Part shown: in pieces, positions 1-9,064 of the stretch
Position numbering within the stretch: position 1 is the first letter of the stretch
Layout: every line of letters starts with the position of its first letter
From: Streptomyces mirabilis
Lineage (GTDB): Bacteria > Actinomycetota > Actinomycetes > Streptomycetales > Streptomycetaceae
Assembly: GCF_018310535.1 (NCBI RefSeq)
Contig: NZ_CP074102.1
Location: 5,270,001 to 5,334,000 of the forward strand
Direction of reading: 5' to 3'
DNA: 64,000 nt
Program-made: the position numbers and the translations under genes
The notes under the pieces: generated by a model
Database searches by the model: none
Told to the model about the DNA's origin: nothing
The model's input: the letters and a program-made list of their open reading frames with translations, nothing else

Positions 1-501
1 GCCCGGCTCGAACAGCAGCCCGTACGGTACGAGCCGATGGCCGTGATCCTGCCCGAGGACCATCACCTCGCCGCCCTGGACGCGGTGCCGCTGGACGCGC
101 TCGCGGGCGAGACCGTGTACGCCGGTGCGGGGAATCCGCGGACGCGGGAGTGGACCGACTTGGCGCTTCACCTTTTCGAGGGACGCGGTATCGCGCTGGC
201 GCCACCCGCGCCGGTGGCTGTCGGAGCCGATGAGTTCCGGCGGGTCATGGCAAAGAAGCGGAACCCTGTCCTCGCGGTGGTGGATTTTCCGGCCATGTCT
301 GAAACCGTGCGGAAACCGCTTGTTGGGCCCGTTCCGTTGTCACCCGTGTCATTGGTGTGGCGGAAGGGGCTGGTGCACCCCGGGATCGATGCCCTTCGAC
401 GAGCCGCCGACGAGCTGGCTGCCGAGGAGGGGTGGCTGCGGCGCCCTGCGGATGGTTGGATTCCGGCCAGCGATGAGCTGGTGATGGCGGGGCAGGATTG
501 A
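1..501 (+). CDS. LysR-type regulator, C-terminal part (5' end outside window)
   Basis: The reading frame is open from base 1 and ends in TGA at 501, so only about 166 C-terminal residues are visible. The sequence has the character of the LysR substrate-binding domain: a strand ending in PMAVILPEDHHLAA, then residues of the second lobe and a short tail. The helix-turn-helix would lie upstream of the window. It probably senses a small molecule and controls a neighbouring gene that cannot be seen. The ATG at 37 is internal to the domain and is not a believable start. The family assignment rests on the general pattern of this half-domain, so it is moderately sure. Confidence 0.6.
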   Translation, partial: ARLEQQPVRYEPMAVILPEDHHLAALDAVPLDALAGETVYAGAGNPRTREWTDLALHLFEGRGIALAPPAPVAVGADEFRRVMAKKRNPVLAVVDFPAMSETVRKPLVGPVPLSPVSLVWRKGLVHPGIDALRRAADELAAEEGWLRRPADGWIPASDELVMAGQD

Positions 502-660
502 CACATAAGCACACGGGTCTTCCCCATGCGCTACATTCATGGTCCGGGTGCAGTGTGGTAAAGGGGGGCGCTCGGGACGGGTGGGGGCTCGTTCCGGACG
601 ACATATACGTAATACCCGGAGTCGTGCGCGCACCCGAAACCTGTCCCTGGGGGGATGTGC

Positions 661-2691
661 GTGCACGTGGAGAAGTGGCGGAAAGACGCCCAACCTGATC
701 ACCGGGATGTCGATCAGGCGGAGAGGTGTGGAGCCGGGGAGCCGGCCGCGCCGGCGGGGTCCGGAGAGTCGGTGGTGTGGCCCGAGGCCGCCCGTGCGAC
801 GTCGACGTGGCCGCAGATCGCGGGCGGCGCCACCGTGGGGCTCGCCGCGGAAGCGGAATCTGAAACCGATGCCGAACACGGTGTCGAAAGAGAGCCTGGA
901 GCTGGCGTGGAAGGCCGGTCGGGCGCCGATGCGAGAACTGGGACGGAACGTGGATCGGGCGCGGAGGGTGTGCTCGGCGCGGGCCGGTTGCCGGGTGCGT
1001 GCCGTTCGTCCGGTTCCGAGGATCTGTCCGGTGTGGGTCGTCCATCCGGTTCTGAAGGTCTGTCCGGTGCGGGCCGTTCGTCCGATACCGATCGTCGGTC
1101 GGGTGTTGAACGACGGTTCGGTGTGGACCGTCGGGTGAGCGCGGACGACGACGCCGGCGCGGACCGCCTCGGCGCGGAGCGTCACGACGAGGCGAACCAT
1201 GGAGAAGAGGCGGACCTGCGGGCCGGGGCGGGCCGTCGTGCCGGGGCTGCTGGGGTTGCCAGGGTTGCTGGGGTTGCCGGTGGGGCGGTCGGATCGGACG
1301 GCCTTGCCGGGGTGTCCCACCAGCCCGCCGGGCCCAACTCCAGCGCCGGAGTGCCCGACCGACCCGCGGGATCGCGCGACCGTGCCAGAACGGACCAGCG
1401 CGCCGGGGTGCTTGATCAGTCTGCCGGGCCGCACGACCGAGCCGGGTCGGATCGGCGCGCCGAGGCGACCAACCAACCCGCCGGACCGCGTGACCGCATC
1501 GCACCGGATCAACTCGCCGGAGTGCCCGACCAGCCCGCCGGGCCGCGTGATCGCGCCGGAGCCGAACGACGCGTCGGCAAGGACGATCGGCCGGCCACGG
1601 GTGGCTGGCCGGACGCGCGCAGGCGACCTGACACCCTCGGCCGACCTGACGCCCTCGGCCGATCCGACAGCCTCGGCCGACCCGAGACGCCCAGCCGACC
1701 CGAGACGCCCAGTCGACCCGAGACGCCCAGTCGATCCGACACGCCCGGCCGACCCGAGAGGGGAGGCTGGCCCGTCGTGGACCGGAGGCCAGACACGCCC
1801 GGTCGGCCGGTCGCGGACCGCAGGTCGGACACGCTCGGTCGGTCGACCGTGGGCCGTGGGGCCGACACGCCCGGCAGGCCCGCGGCCTCGCCCTGGGAGC
1901 AGTCCGGCTGGGAGTGGTCCGGTGAGCCGGGACACACCCACGATCCGCACGAGGTGACGGTTCAACTCGACGGAGTCGGACGGCGCAAGACGGAGGGCTG
2001 GCTGGTTCAGCAGGCCAAGGACGCTCCCGGTGCTCAGGACGGCTCGGACGGCCCGGTGTTCGTCGACGAGTCCGGCCGCCGCAGCCGCAGGTTCCGCCGG
2101 CTCGGCATCCTCGTCGGCATCGCCTGCGCGGTGTACGCCGTCGTCATCGTCGCCACGCTGCTGTCCGGCAACTCCAACGCGCCCTGGCTGCCGGTGCCCG
2201 GCCAGCAGGACGACACGCCGGCCGGGAAGGTCGAGACCTCGCCGCTGCCCACCGACTCGGTGTCGCCGTCCGGTTCGAGCGGCGCCGCACCCGGCGCGAG
2301 CGCCCCGGTGAACGACGGTACGGCCCCGGCACCGGGCGTCAGCCCGACACCGGGCGCCTCCGCGAGCGCCACCGACCCGGGCACGTCCGCGGACCCGAAG
2401 CCCTCGACGTCCGTCACCACCAGGCCGAAGCCGAGCACCAGCACCACCAAGGACCCCATCACCCTGCCGTCCCTCCCGGTGTCAGGCTCACCCGACCCCA
2501 GCCCCTCGGAGGACGGCGCCGCCTCGCCGAGCCCCTCGGAGAGCACGGTCGGCGCCGGCGGCACCGGCACGGTCGCCGACAGCCCCGTAGAACCGGGCCC
2601 CATCGCCTCCGAGCCCGGCATCACCAGCTCCTCGTCCCCGGAGAACCCGGTGAATCCGGCGACCCCGCAGAACCTGGAGAACATCCTCTGA
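661..2691 (+). CDS. matA: MatA-like repeat-rich single-pass membrane protein
   Basis: About 676 residues. The first 430 are low complexity, rich in Gly, Arg, Asp, Pro and Ser, with seven hexapeptide repeats of the type P(D/E)T(L/P)(G/S)R at roughly residues 323-364. A single membrane segment follows (LGILVGIACAVYAVVIVATL, near residue 485). The C-terminal tail is Pro/Ser/Thr-rich and probably outside the cell. No enzymatic motif is visible. GTG at 661 is preferred over ATG at 655 because GGGGGG at 649-654 leaves normal spacing only for 661. It is stop/start coupled to the deacetylase/glycosyltransferase gene. That context and remembered synteny suggest MatA, which in Streptomyces is needed with MatB for a PNAG-like glycan that makes mycelia aggregate. 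The early part uses fewer G/C third bases than its neighbours. Confidence 0.6.
   Translation: MHVEKWRKDAQPDHRDVDQAERCGAGEPAAPAGSGESVVWPEAARATSTWPQIAGGATVGLAAEAESETDAEHGVEREPGAGVEGRSGADARTGTERGSGAEGVLGAGRLPGACRSSGSEDLSGVGRPSGSEGLSGAGRSSDTDRRSGVERRFGVDRRVSADDDAGADRLGAERHDEANHGEEADLRAGAGRRAGAAGVARVAGVAGGAVGSDGLAGVSHQPAGPNSSAGVPDRPAGSRDRARTDQRAGVLDQSAGPHDRAGSDRRAEATNQPAGPRDRIAPDQLAGVPDQPAGPRDRAGAERRVGKDDRPATGGWPDARRRPDTLGRPDALGRSDSLGRPETPSRPETPSRPETPSRSDTPGRPERGGWPVVDRRPDTPGRPVADRRSDTLGRSTVGRGADTPGRPAASPWEQSGWEWSGEPGHTHDPHEVTVQLDGVGRRKTEGWLVQQAKDAPGAQDGSDGPVFVDESGRRSRRFRRLGILVGIACAVYAVVIVATLLSGNSNAPWLPVPGQQDDTPAGKVETSPLPTDSVSPSGSSGAAPGASAPVNDGTAPAPGVSPTPGASASATDPGTSADPKPSTSVTTRPKPSTSTTKDPITLPSLPVSGSPDPSPSEDGAASPSPSESTVGAGGTGTVADSPVEPGPIASEPGITSSSSPENPVNPATPQNLENIL
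1627..1752 (+). repeat. Seven tandem 18-bp units inside matA-like gene
   Basis: Seven consecutive 18-bp units, each ending in a CGA Arg codon, start at 1627, 1645, 1663, 1681, 1699, 1717 and 1735. The three units from 1681 are nearly identical (CCCGAGACGCCCAGTCGA). They encode hexapeptides PDTLGR, PDALGR, SDSLGR, PETPSR (three times) and SDTPGR. The in-frame period means copy number can change without breaking the protein. Confidence 0.9.
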
Positions 2692-4901
2692 TGGCATCCC
2701 GCACCAACGCGCACGGGCCCGCTCCCCGCGCGCGGCGTCCGGCACCCGATGTCCGGCGCCGACGGCTGCCCATGCGCTGGCTGCTGCCCTCACTGCTCCT
2801 CGTCGCCATGCTGGCGATGCTGATGCTGCGCGGCTATGTGCACAGCGAGATCCTCGCCGACCACCGCATCCAGCCCGAGGCCGCCACCGACAAGGTGCCG
2901 GACAAGATCCTCGACGGCGGCCCGGTCGTCGACACCCGCGGTGGCCGCACGAACAGCCTGAACATCCCCGACCACCGGCTCGTGCTCACCTTCGACGACG
3001 GCCCGGACCCCACGTGGACACCCAAGGTCCTCGACGTTCTGAAGAAGCACCACGCCCACGCCGTCTTCTTCGTCACCGGCACCATGACCTCGCGCTATCC
3101 GGAACTGGTGAAGCGCATCGTCGCGGAGGGCCACGAGGTCGGCCTGCACACCTTCAACCACCCCGACCTCTCCTTCCAGTCCACGAAGCGCATCGACTGG
3201 GAGCTCTCCCAGAACCAGCTGGCGCTGGCCGGCGCGGCGGGCATCCGCACCTCGCTCTTCCGGCCCCCGTACTCGTCCTTCGCGGACGCCATGGACAACA
3301 AGTCCTGGCCGGTGACGGAGTACATAGGCACGCGCGGTTACATCACCGTCGTCAACAACACCGACAGCGAGGACTGGCAGAAGCCGGGCGTCGACCAGAT
3401 CATCCGCAACGCCACGCCCAAGGGCGGCAAGGGCGCGATCGTCCTGATGCACGACTCCGGCGGCGACCGCCACCAGACCGTGCAGGCGCTGGACAGATTC
3501 CTGCCGGAGCTCCAGGAGCGGGGGTACCGGTTCCAGAACCTCACCGAGGCCCTCGACGCACCCAGCGCGCACACCCGGGTCACCGGCCTCGAACTGTGGA
3601 AGGGCAAGGCCTGGGTCTACCTGGTGCGGGCCTCCGACGACGTCACCGACGTCCTGGTCGTCGGCATCGCGATCATCGGCGTACTCGTCTTCACCCGCTT
3701 CGGCATGATGCTCCTGCTCTCCGCCCTGCACGCCCGCCGGGTGCGGCGCAAGGACTTCCGCTGGGGTCCGGCGCCGGTCACCGAACCGGTGTCGGTGCTC
3801 GTGCCGGCGTACAACGAGGCCAAGTGCATCGAGAACACGGTCCGTTCCCTGATGGCGAGCGAACACCCCGTCGAAGTGCTCGTCGTCGACGACGGTTCGA
3901 GCGACGGCACGGCGCGGATCGTCGAGGACCTGCTGCTGCCGAACGTCCGCGTAGTGCGCCAGCACAACGCGGGCAAGCCCGCGGCCCTCAACCGCGGCCT
4001 GGCCAACGCCCGTCACGACATCGTCGTGATGATGGACGGCGACACGGTCTTCGAACCGGCCACCGTCCGCGAACTCGTCCAGCCGTTCGCCGACCCGAGC
4101 GTCGGCGCGGTCGCGGGCAACGCGAAGGTCGGCAACCGCGACTCCCTCATCGGGGCCTGGCAGCACATCGAGTACGTGATGGGCTTCAACCTCGACCGCC
4201 GGATGTACGACATCCTCGGCTGCATGCCGACCATCCCCGGCGCGGTCGGCGCCTTCCGCCGCTCCGCGCTGGAGCGGGTCGGCGGCATGAGCGACGACAC
4301 GCTCGCCGAGGACACCGACATCACGATGGCCCTGCACCGCGACGGCTGGCGGGTCGTCTACGCGGAGAAGGCACGCGCGTGGACGGAGGCGCCGGAGTCC
4401 GTCCAGCAGCTCTGGTCCCAGCGCTACCGCTGGTCGTACGGCACGATGCAGGCGATCTGGAAGCACCGCAGAGCGCTCGTCGAACGGGGCCCGTCGGGCC
4501 GCTTCGGCCGGGTGGGCCTGCCGCTGGTCTCGCTGTTCATGGTCCTGGCCCCGCTGCTGGCCCCGCTGATCGACGTCTTCCTGCTGTACGGGCTCGTCTT
4601 CGGCCCGACGCAGAAGACGGTCCTCGCGTGGCTGGGTGTCCTCGCCGTCCAGGTGGCCTGCGCGGCGTACGCCTTCCGGCTGGACCGTGAGCGCATGAGG
4701 TATCTCATCTCGCTCCCGCTCCAGCAGATCCTCTACCGGCAGTTGATGTACATGGTCCTCCTCCAGTCCTGGATCACCGCGCTCACCGGAGGCCGGCTGC
4801 GCTGGCAGAAGCTGCGGCGTACGGGCGTCGTGGAGGCACCGGGCTCGATCCCGCGGCAGCGGGCGGCACAGAGCGGGAACGATCGGAGGCCGGTCGCATG
4901 A
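2691..4901 (+). CDS. matB: MatB-like bifunctional polysaccharide deacetylase / family 2 glycosyltransferase
   Basis: 736 residues. A membrane anchor lies near residues 29-48. A NodB-type polysaccharide deacetylase domain (about 90-290) has TFDDGPDP at 100-107, the metal-binding HTFNH pattern (His153, His157), RPPY at 191-194 and LMHD near 252-255. A membrane segment near 320-345 leads to a GT-A glycosyltransferase (about 365-600) with VPAYNE, DGSSDG, DGD at 449-451, ED at 540-541 and the processive-synthase motif QRYRW at 577-581. C-terminal membrane helices follow. One protein would polymerise N-acetylglucosamine and export it while deacetylating outside. Its ATG overlaps the previous stop (ATGA), and the next gene overlaps in the same way, so the three genes form an operon. 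The assignment to MatB rests on domain order plus remembered synteny. Confidence 0.8.
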   Translation: MASRTNAHGPAPRARRPAPDVRRRRLPMRWLLPSLLLVAMLAMLMLRGYVHSEILADHRIQPEAATDKVPDKILDGGPVVDTRGGRTNSLNIPDHRLVLTFDDGPDPTWTPKVLDVLKKHHAHAVFFVTGTMTSRYPELVKRIVAEGHEVGLHTFNHPDLSFQSTKRIDWELSQNQLALAGAAGIRTSLFRPPYSSFADAMDNKSWPVTEYIGTRGYITVVNNTDSEDWQKPGVDQIIRNATPKGGKGAIVLMHDSGGDRHQTVQALDRFLPELQERGYRFQNLTEALDAPSAHTRVTGLELWKGKAWVYLVRASDDVTDVLVVGIAIIGVLVFTRFGMMLLLSALHARRVRRKDFRWGPAPVTEPVSVLVPAYNEAKCIENTVRSLMASEHPVEVLVVDDGSSDGTARIVEDLLLPNVRVVRQHNAGKPAALNRGLANARHDIVVMMDGDTVFEPATVRELVQPFADPSVGAVAGNAKVGNRDSLIGAWQHIEYVMGFNLDRRMYDILGCMPTIPGAVGAFRRSALERVGGMSDDTLAEDTDITMALHRDGWRVVYAEKARAWTEAPESVQQLWSQRYRWSYGTMQAIWKHRRALVERGPSGRFGRVGLPLVSLFMVLAPLLAPLIDVFLLYGLVFGPTQKTVLAWLGVLAVQVACAAYAFRLDRERMRYLISLPLQQILYRQLMYMVLLQSWITALTGGRLRWQKLRRTGVVEAPGSIPRQRAAQSGNDRRPVA

Positions 4902-6214
4902 CCACGCACGAGTACACGGCTGGTGCGACCCCGCCCCTGGGCTCGGCCCGGGTCCACCCCGCACCGGCACCATCGCCGACACCCGCGCCGGTACCCACCC
5001 TGGGATCGGCCCCGGGACCAGCCCCGGATTCGGTCCCGCGGTCCGCTCCCGCGCCCAAGAAGCCCGGCCGTGACCGCTACCTGGACCTGCTGCGCTCGAT
5101 CGCCCTGGTCCGTGTGGTCGTCTACCACCTCTTCGGCTGGGCATGGCTGACGGTCGTCTTCCCCTCCATGGGCGTGATGTTCGCGCTGGCGGGCTCGCTG
5201 ATGGCCCGCTCGCTCAGCCGCCCGGCCCTCGGTGTGATCCGCGGCCGCGTCCGCCGCCTCCTGCCACCCCTGTGGGCGTTCAGCGCGGTGGCCCTCGCGC
5301 TGATGTTCGCGGGTGGCTGGAACGTGGTGAAGGACCCCGACAACGGCGGCACCTGGGGCCTCGTCAAGCTGATCGACTACGTCGTTCCGATCGGCGCCCC
5401 GCCCTTCCCCTGGCACGTCGGCTCCAAGTCCGGCCTGCTGGAGGACACTTGGGCGGTCCAGGCGGCGGGCCCGCTCTGGTACCTGCGCGCCTATCTGTGG
5501 TTCGTGATCGCCTCGCCCCTGCTGTTGTGGGCCTTCCGCAGGGTGCCCTGGGCGACGCTGCTGGCCCCCCTCGCCCTGACGGCGGTCCTCGGCACCGGCC
5601 TGGTCACCATCCCCGGCGAGACGGGCAACGCGATCTCCGACTTCACGGTCTACGGCGGCTGCTGGGTCCTGGGCTTCGCCCACCACGAGGGCGTCCTGCA
5701 ACGCGTCCCCCGCTATCTGGCGATCTCCTGCTCGGCCCTGCTCATGGCCTTCGGCCTGTGGTGGGCCTCGGGGCACCTGGGCCCCGACGGCTGGGACCTG
5801 AACGACATCCCGCTCGCCCAGGCGGCCTGGTCCTTCGGCTTCGTCGTCATCCTGCTCCAGTACTCCCCGTCCTGGCAGGAACTCCCCGGCCGGCTGGCCC
5901 GCTGGGACAAGCTGATCACCCTGTCCAACAACCGGGCCGTCACGATCTACCTCTGGCACAACATGCTGATCATGGCCACGGTCCCGATCATCGACCAGGC
6001 CTACAACCTCCCGTTCATGCAGAGCGACAGCGCGGTGGCCGCGCTCGACTCGTCGTACATGGTGTGGATGTTCCTCCTGGTCTGGCCCCTCATCGGCCTG
6101 ACGATCCTGGCCTTCGGCTGGATCGAGGACATCGCCGCCAAGCGCAGCCCGAGGCTGTGGCCCAACGGCGCGAAGAGGAAGCAGGGCGGCTCGCGGGGGA
6201 GCCACCGGGTCTAG
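4898..6214 (+). CDS. Acyltransferase family 3 (OafA-like) membrane protein
   Basis: 438 residues. A Pro/Ala-rich cytoplasmic leader of about 55 residues is followed by the typical start of the acyltransferase 3 family, RDRYLDLLRSIALVRVVVYH, whose His is the usual catalytic-site residue. About ten membrane helices follow. The family moves acetyl or similar groups across the membrane onto sugars. The ATG overlaps the matB-like stop (ATGA), so it is the third gene of the glycan operon. The likely job is O-acylation of the exported polymer, which is an inference from position. A long inverted repeat follows it. Confidence 0.8.
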   Translation: MTTHEYTAGATPPLGSARVHPAPAPSPTPAPVPTLGSAPGPAPDSVPRSAPAPKKPGRDRYLDLLRSIALVRVVVYHLFGWAWLTVVFPSMGVMFALAGSLMARSLSRPALGVIRGRVRRLLPPLWAFSAVALALMFAGGWNVVKDPDNGGTWGLVKLIDYVVPIGAPPFPWHVGSKSGLLEDTWAVQAAGPLWYLRAYLWFVIASPLLLWAFRRVPWATLLAPLALTAVLGTGLVTIPGETGNAISDFTVYGGCWVLGFAHHEGVLQRVPRYLAISCSALLMAFGLWWASGHLGPDGWDLNDIPLAQAAWSFGFVVILLQYSPSWQELPGRLARWDKLITLSNNRAVTIYLWHNMLIMATVPIIDQAYNLPFMQSDSAVAALDSSYMVWMFLLVWPLIGLTILAFGWIEDIAAKRSPRLWPNGAKRKQGGSRGSHRV

Positions 6215-6222
6215 ACGCAGGC

Positions 6223-6291
6223 AGGGGGCGACGGCACCCCGGACGTCCTCACCCGGACGTTCACATCCGGAAGTCCTCACCGTCGCCCCCT
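6223..6291 (+). terminator. Long-arm inverted repeat after the mat-type operon
   Basis: AGGGGGCGACGG at 6223-6234 pairs perfectly with CCGTCGCCCCCT at 6280-6291. The 45-nt loop holds further small repeats of the CCGGACGT type. A C/T-rich tail follows. It lies just after the acyltransferase stop and before the narK promoter, so it probably ends the glycan operon. Confidence 0.55.
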
Positions 6292-6423
6292 CCTCCTCGT
6301 GAGAGCAACGTTCCTTTCCGGTCACTCACAGCCACAGCCTCGAAACGCGTCCTCCCTACCTTCGGGACTCAGTCAGTCGTTGTACGACACCTGGGCACCG
6401 CACCGGAGAACCGTGGAGGCGTC

Positions 6424-7803
6424 ATGACAGCCCCTAGTACAGCCCCCGCAGCGAGCAGGGGAGGCCGCTGGATCCAGGAGTGGGATCCGGAGAACGAGAC
6501 CTTCTGGAAAGAGACGGGTGAGAAGGTCGCCCGGCGGAATCTGCTCTTCTCCGTGCTCTCCGAGCACATCGGCTTCTCGATCTGGACCATGTGGTCGGTG
6601 ATGGTGCTCTTCATGGGCCCCGAGTACGGGCTCACCCCGGCCGACAAGTTCATGCTCACTTCGATGGTGACGCTGGTCGGAGCCGTGGTGCGGGTGCCGT
6701 ACACCTTCGCGGTGGCGATCTTCGGCGGCCGGAACTGGACCATCGTCTCGGCGAGCCTGCTGCTCGTCCCGAGCGTCGCCGCGTTCGCGGTGATGAAGCC
6801 GGGGACCTCCTTCAACACCTTCCTGCTGGTCGGGCTGCTCGCCGGCATCGGCGGCGGCAACTTCGCCTCCAGCATGACCAACATCAACGCCTTCTTCCCG
6901 TTGAAGAAGAAGGGCTGGGCGCTCGGCCTCAACGCGGGCGGCGGAAACATCGGCGTGCCCGTCATCCAGCTCGTGGCGCTCGCGATCATCGGCGCGAGCG
7001 GGGGGCCGAGGGTGCTGCTGGGGATCTACATCCCGCTGATCGTCGTCGCCGCCGTGCTCGCAGCCGTCTACATGGACAACATCGCGTCCGTGAAGAACGA
7101 CACCGGCGCCGCGAGGGACGCCGCGAAGGACGCCCACACCTGGATCATGTCCTTCCTCTACATCGGCACCTTCGGGTCGTTCATCGGCTACAGCTTCGCC
7201 TTCGGGCAGGTGCTCCAGAACCAGTTCGGCCGCACTCCGCTGCAGGCGGCCTACGTCACCTTCATCGGTCCGCTGCTCGGCTCGCTGATCCGGCCCGTGG
7301 GCGGCTGGCTCGCCGACCGCTACGGCGGCGCGCGCATCACGCTGTGGAACTTCGTCGCGATGGCCGGCGCGACCGGTGTCATCGTCGTCGCCTCCACCCA
7401 GAAGTCGCTTCCCCTGTTCACGATCGCGTTCATCGCGCTGTTCGTGCTCACCGGGCTCGGCAACGGCTCGACGTACAAGATGATCCCGGGCATCTTCCAG
7501 GCCAAGGCCGTCGCCAAGGGCCTTGAAGGGGAGGAGGCGGCCTCCTACGGGCGGCGGCTGTCCGGGGCTTCCATGGGCCTCATCGGCGCGGTGGGCGCGC
7601 TCGGCGGCGTCGGCATCAACCTCGCCTTCCGGCAGTCCTTCCTCTCCTACGGCTCCGGCACCGGCGCCTTCGTGGCCTTCCTCGCCTTCTACGCGGTGTG
7701 CTTCCTGGTGACCTGGGCCGTATACCTTCGCGGCCCCGCCACCCAGACCAGTACGGCCACGGCCGCAGAGGCGAAGCCGCAGCTCAGCTACGTCGAGGTC
7801 TGA
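6424..7803 (+). CDS. narK: Nitrate/nitrite transporter, NarK type
   Basis: 459 residues, major facilitator family, about 12 membrane helices. The nitrate/nitrite porter signature is clear: a glycine-rich GIGGGNFASSMTNINAFFP stretch followed by KKKGWALGLNAGGGNIGVP, and a second glycine-rich stretch (LTGLGNGSTYKMIP) in the C-terminal half. The N-terminal tail W-x-PE-x-FW is usual for the NarK/NasA group. The chosen ATG has GGAGG at 6415-6419. The frame is open far upstream, but that part overlaps the acyltransferase gene. It brings in nitrate for assimilation or exchanges nitrate and nitrite. The regulator NnaR follows. The promoter must lie in 6292-6420. GTCAC at 6321 and GAAAC at 6342 recall GlnR half-sites, but the spacing is not canonical. 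Confidence 0.85.
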   Translation: MTAPSTAPAASRGGRWIQEWDPENETFWKETGEKVARRNLLFSVLSEHIGFSIWTMWSVMVLFMGPEYGLTPADKFMLTSMVTLVGAVVRVPYTFAVAIFGGRNWTIVSASLLLVPSVAAFAVMKPGTSFNTFLLVGLLAGIGGGNFASSMTNINAFFPLKKKGWALGLNAGGGNIGVPVIQLVALAIIGASGGPRVLLGIYIPLIVVAAVLAAVYMDNIASVKNDTGAARDAAKDAHTWIMSFLYIGTFGSFIGYSFAFGQVLQNQFGRTPLQAAYVTFIGPLLGSLIRPVGGWLADRYGGARITLWNFVAMAGATGVIVVASTQKSLPLFTIAFIALFVLTGLGNGSTYKMIPGIFQAKAVAKGLEGEEAASYGRRLSGASMGLIGAVGALGGVGINLAFRQSFLSYGSGTGAFVAFLAFYAVCFLVTWAVYLRGPATQTSTATAAEAKPQLSYVEV

Positions 7804-7828
7804 CGTAACACGGGTGACATCAAGGGGT

Positions 7829-7862
7829 ACCGAGCCTGTCACGGAGCGTTGGCAGGCTCGGT
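7829..7862 (+). terminator. Hairpin after narK
   Basis: ACCGAGCCTG at 7829-7838 pairs with CAGGCTCGGT at 7853-7862, a perfect 10-bp stem with a 14-nt loop. It lies between narK and the start chosen for the next gene, and argues against the earlier in-frame ATG at 7814. Confidence 0.55.
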
Positions 7863-7903
7863 CAGCCGTATCCGCACGAAGCCCCCAGCGCGAGACGAGA
7901 GCC

Positions 7904-9064
7904 ATGGACGACGAACAGCAGCGACCGGCCCGGCAGGACTGCGGCCCCCTCGCGGGGTTCACCGTGGGCGTGACGGCCGCGCGTCGGGCCGACGAACTCG
8001 GGGCTTTGCTCCAGCGACGCGGCGCCGCCGTCCAGCACGCGCCCGCCCTGCGCATCGTGCCGCTCGCCGACGACAGCGAACTCCTCGCCGCCACCAAGGA
8101 GCTGATCGACCAGGCGCCCGACATCGTGGTCGCCACCACCGCGATCGGCTTCCGCGGCTGGGTCGAGGCCGCCGACGGGTGGGGGCTCGGCGAGGCCCTG
8201 CTCGGTCGGCTGCGCGGGGTCGAACTGCTCGCGCGCGGCCCCAAGGTGAAGGGCGCCATACGGGCCCAGGGACTGACCGAGGAATGGTCGCCCTCCTCCG
8301 AGTCCATGGCCGAGGTGCTCGACCGGCTCCTGGAGGAGGGCGTCGAGGGCCGCCGTATCGCCGTACAGCTGCACGGCGAGCCGCTGCCCGGGTTCGTGGA
8401 GTCGCTGCGGGCCGCCGGAGCCGAGGTCGTGGGTGTCCCCGTCTACCGGTGGATGCCGCCGGAGGACATCGGTCCCGTCGACCGGCTCCTCGACGCCACC
8501 GTCACCCGGGGCCTGGACGCGCTCACCTTCACCAGCGCGCCCGCCGCCGCCTCCCTGTTGTCCAGGGCCGAGGACCGCGGCCTGCTGTCCGAACTCCTCG
8601 CCGCCCTCCACCACGACGTCCTGCCCGCCTGCGTCGGCCCCGTCACCGCGCTCCCTCTGCAGGCGCACGGCATCGACACCGTCCAGCCCGAGCGCTTCCG
8701 GCTCGGCCCCCTCGTCCAGCTGCTCTGCCAGGAACTCCCCGGCCGGGCCCGTACGTTGCCCATCGCCGGTCACCGGGTCGAGATCCGCGGCCACGCCGTG
8801 ATGGTCGACGGGGCGCTGCGGCCCGTACCGCCCGCCGGGATGTCGCTGCTGCGGGCCCTGTCCCGCCGCCCCGGCTGGGTGGTCGCCCGGGCCGAGCTGC
8901 TGCGGGCGCTGCCGGGCGCCGGACGGGACGAGCACGCCGTCGAGACGGCCATGGCCCGGCTGCGTACGGCACTCGGCGCGCCCAAGCTCATCCAGACCGT
9001 CGTCAAGCGCGGCTACCGACTCGCACTCGACCCGGCCGCCGACTCCAAGTACGCCGACGTGTAG
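7904..9064 (+). CDS. nnaR: HemD-like regulator of nitrogen assimilation (uroporphyrinogen-III synthase domain + winged helix)
   Basis: 386 residues from ATG 7904 (GAGAG just upstream). Residues about 15-260 form a uroporphyrinogen-III synthase fold (GFTVGVTAARRADELGALL, later FTSAPAAASLL). The last 110 residues are an OmpR/PhoB-type winged helix (GHAVMVDG, ending TVVKRGYRLAL). The fusion is typical of actinobacteria. In S. coelicolor the equivalent gene next to narK, NnaR, regulates nitrate/nitrite assimilation genes. Whether the HemD part still makes uroporphyrinogen III or only senses a ligand cannot be seen. Its 3' end overlaps the convergent membrane gene by about 50 bp. The earlier ATG at 7814 would put a terminator-like hairpin inside the gene. 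Confidence 0.75.
   Translation: MDDEQQRPARQDCGPLAGFTVGVTAARRADELGALLQRRGAAVQHAPALRIVPLADDSELLAATKELIDQAPDIVVATTAIGFRGWVEAADGWGLGEALLGRLRGVELLARGPKVKGAIRAQGLTEEWSPSSESMAEVLDRLLEEGVEGRRIAVQLHGEPLPGFVESLRAAGAEVVGVPVYRWMPPEDIGPVDRLLDATVTRGLDALTFTSAPAAASLLSRAEDRGLLSELLAALHHDVLPACVGPVTALPLQAHGIDTVQPERFRLGPLVQLLCQELPGRARTLPIAGHRVEIRGHAVMVDGALRPVPPAGMSLLRALSRRPGWVVARAELLRALPGAGRDEHAVETAMARLRTALGAPKLIQTVVKRGYRLALDPAADSKYADV

Noticed and set aside
349..1965. 538-residue minus-strand frame with repeats opposite the matA-like gene
   Set aside because: The repeats are mirror images of the plus-strand repeats, there is no start site context, and it runs into the LysR gene.
4733..6325. 530-residue minus-strand frame opposite the acyltransferase
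   Set aside because: Very Arg/Gly/Gln-rich antisense composition and overlap with a well-supported membrane protein gene.
6321..6346. GlnR-like half-sites GTCAC and GAAAC before narK
   Set aside because: Spacing of 21 bp between them does not fit the a-site/b-site arrangement, so not listed as a GlnR box.
7814..7903. Upstream ATG extending NnaR by 30 residues
   Set aside because: The extension contains a 10-bp hairpin that looks like the narK terminator, and lacks protein character.
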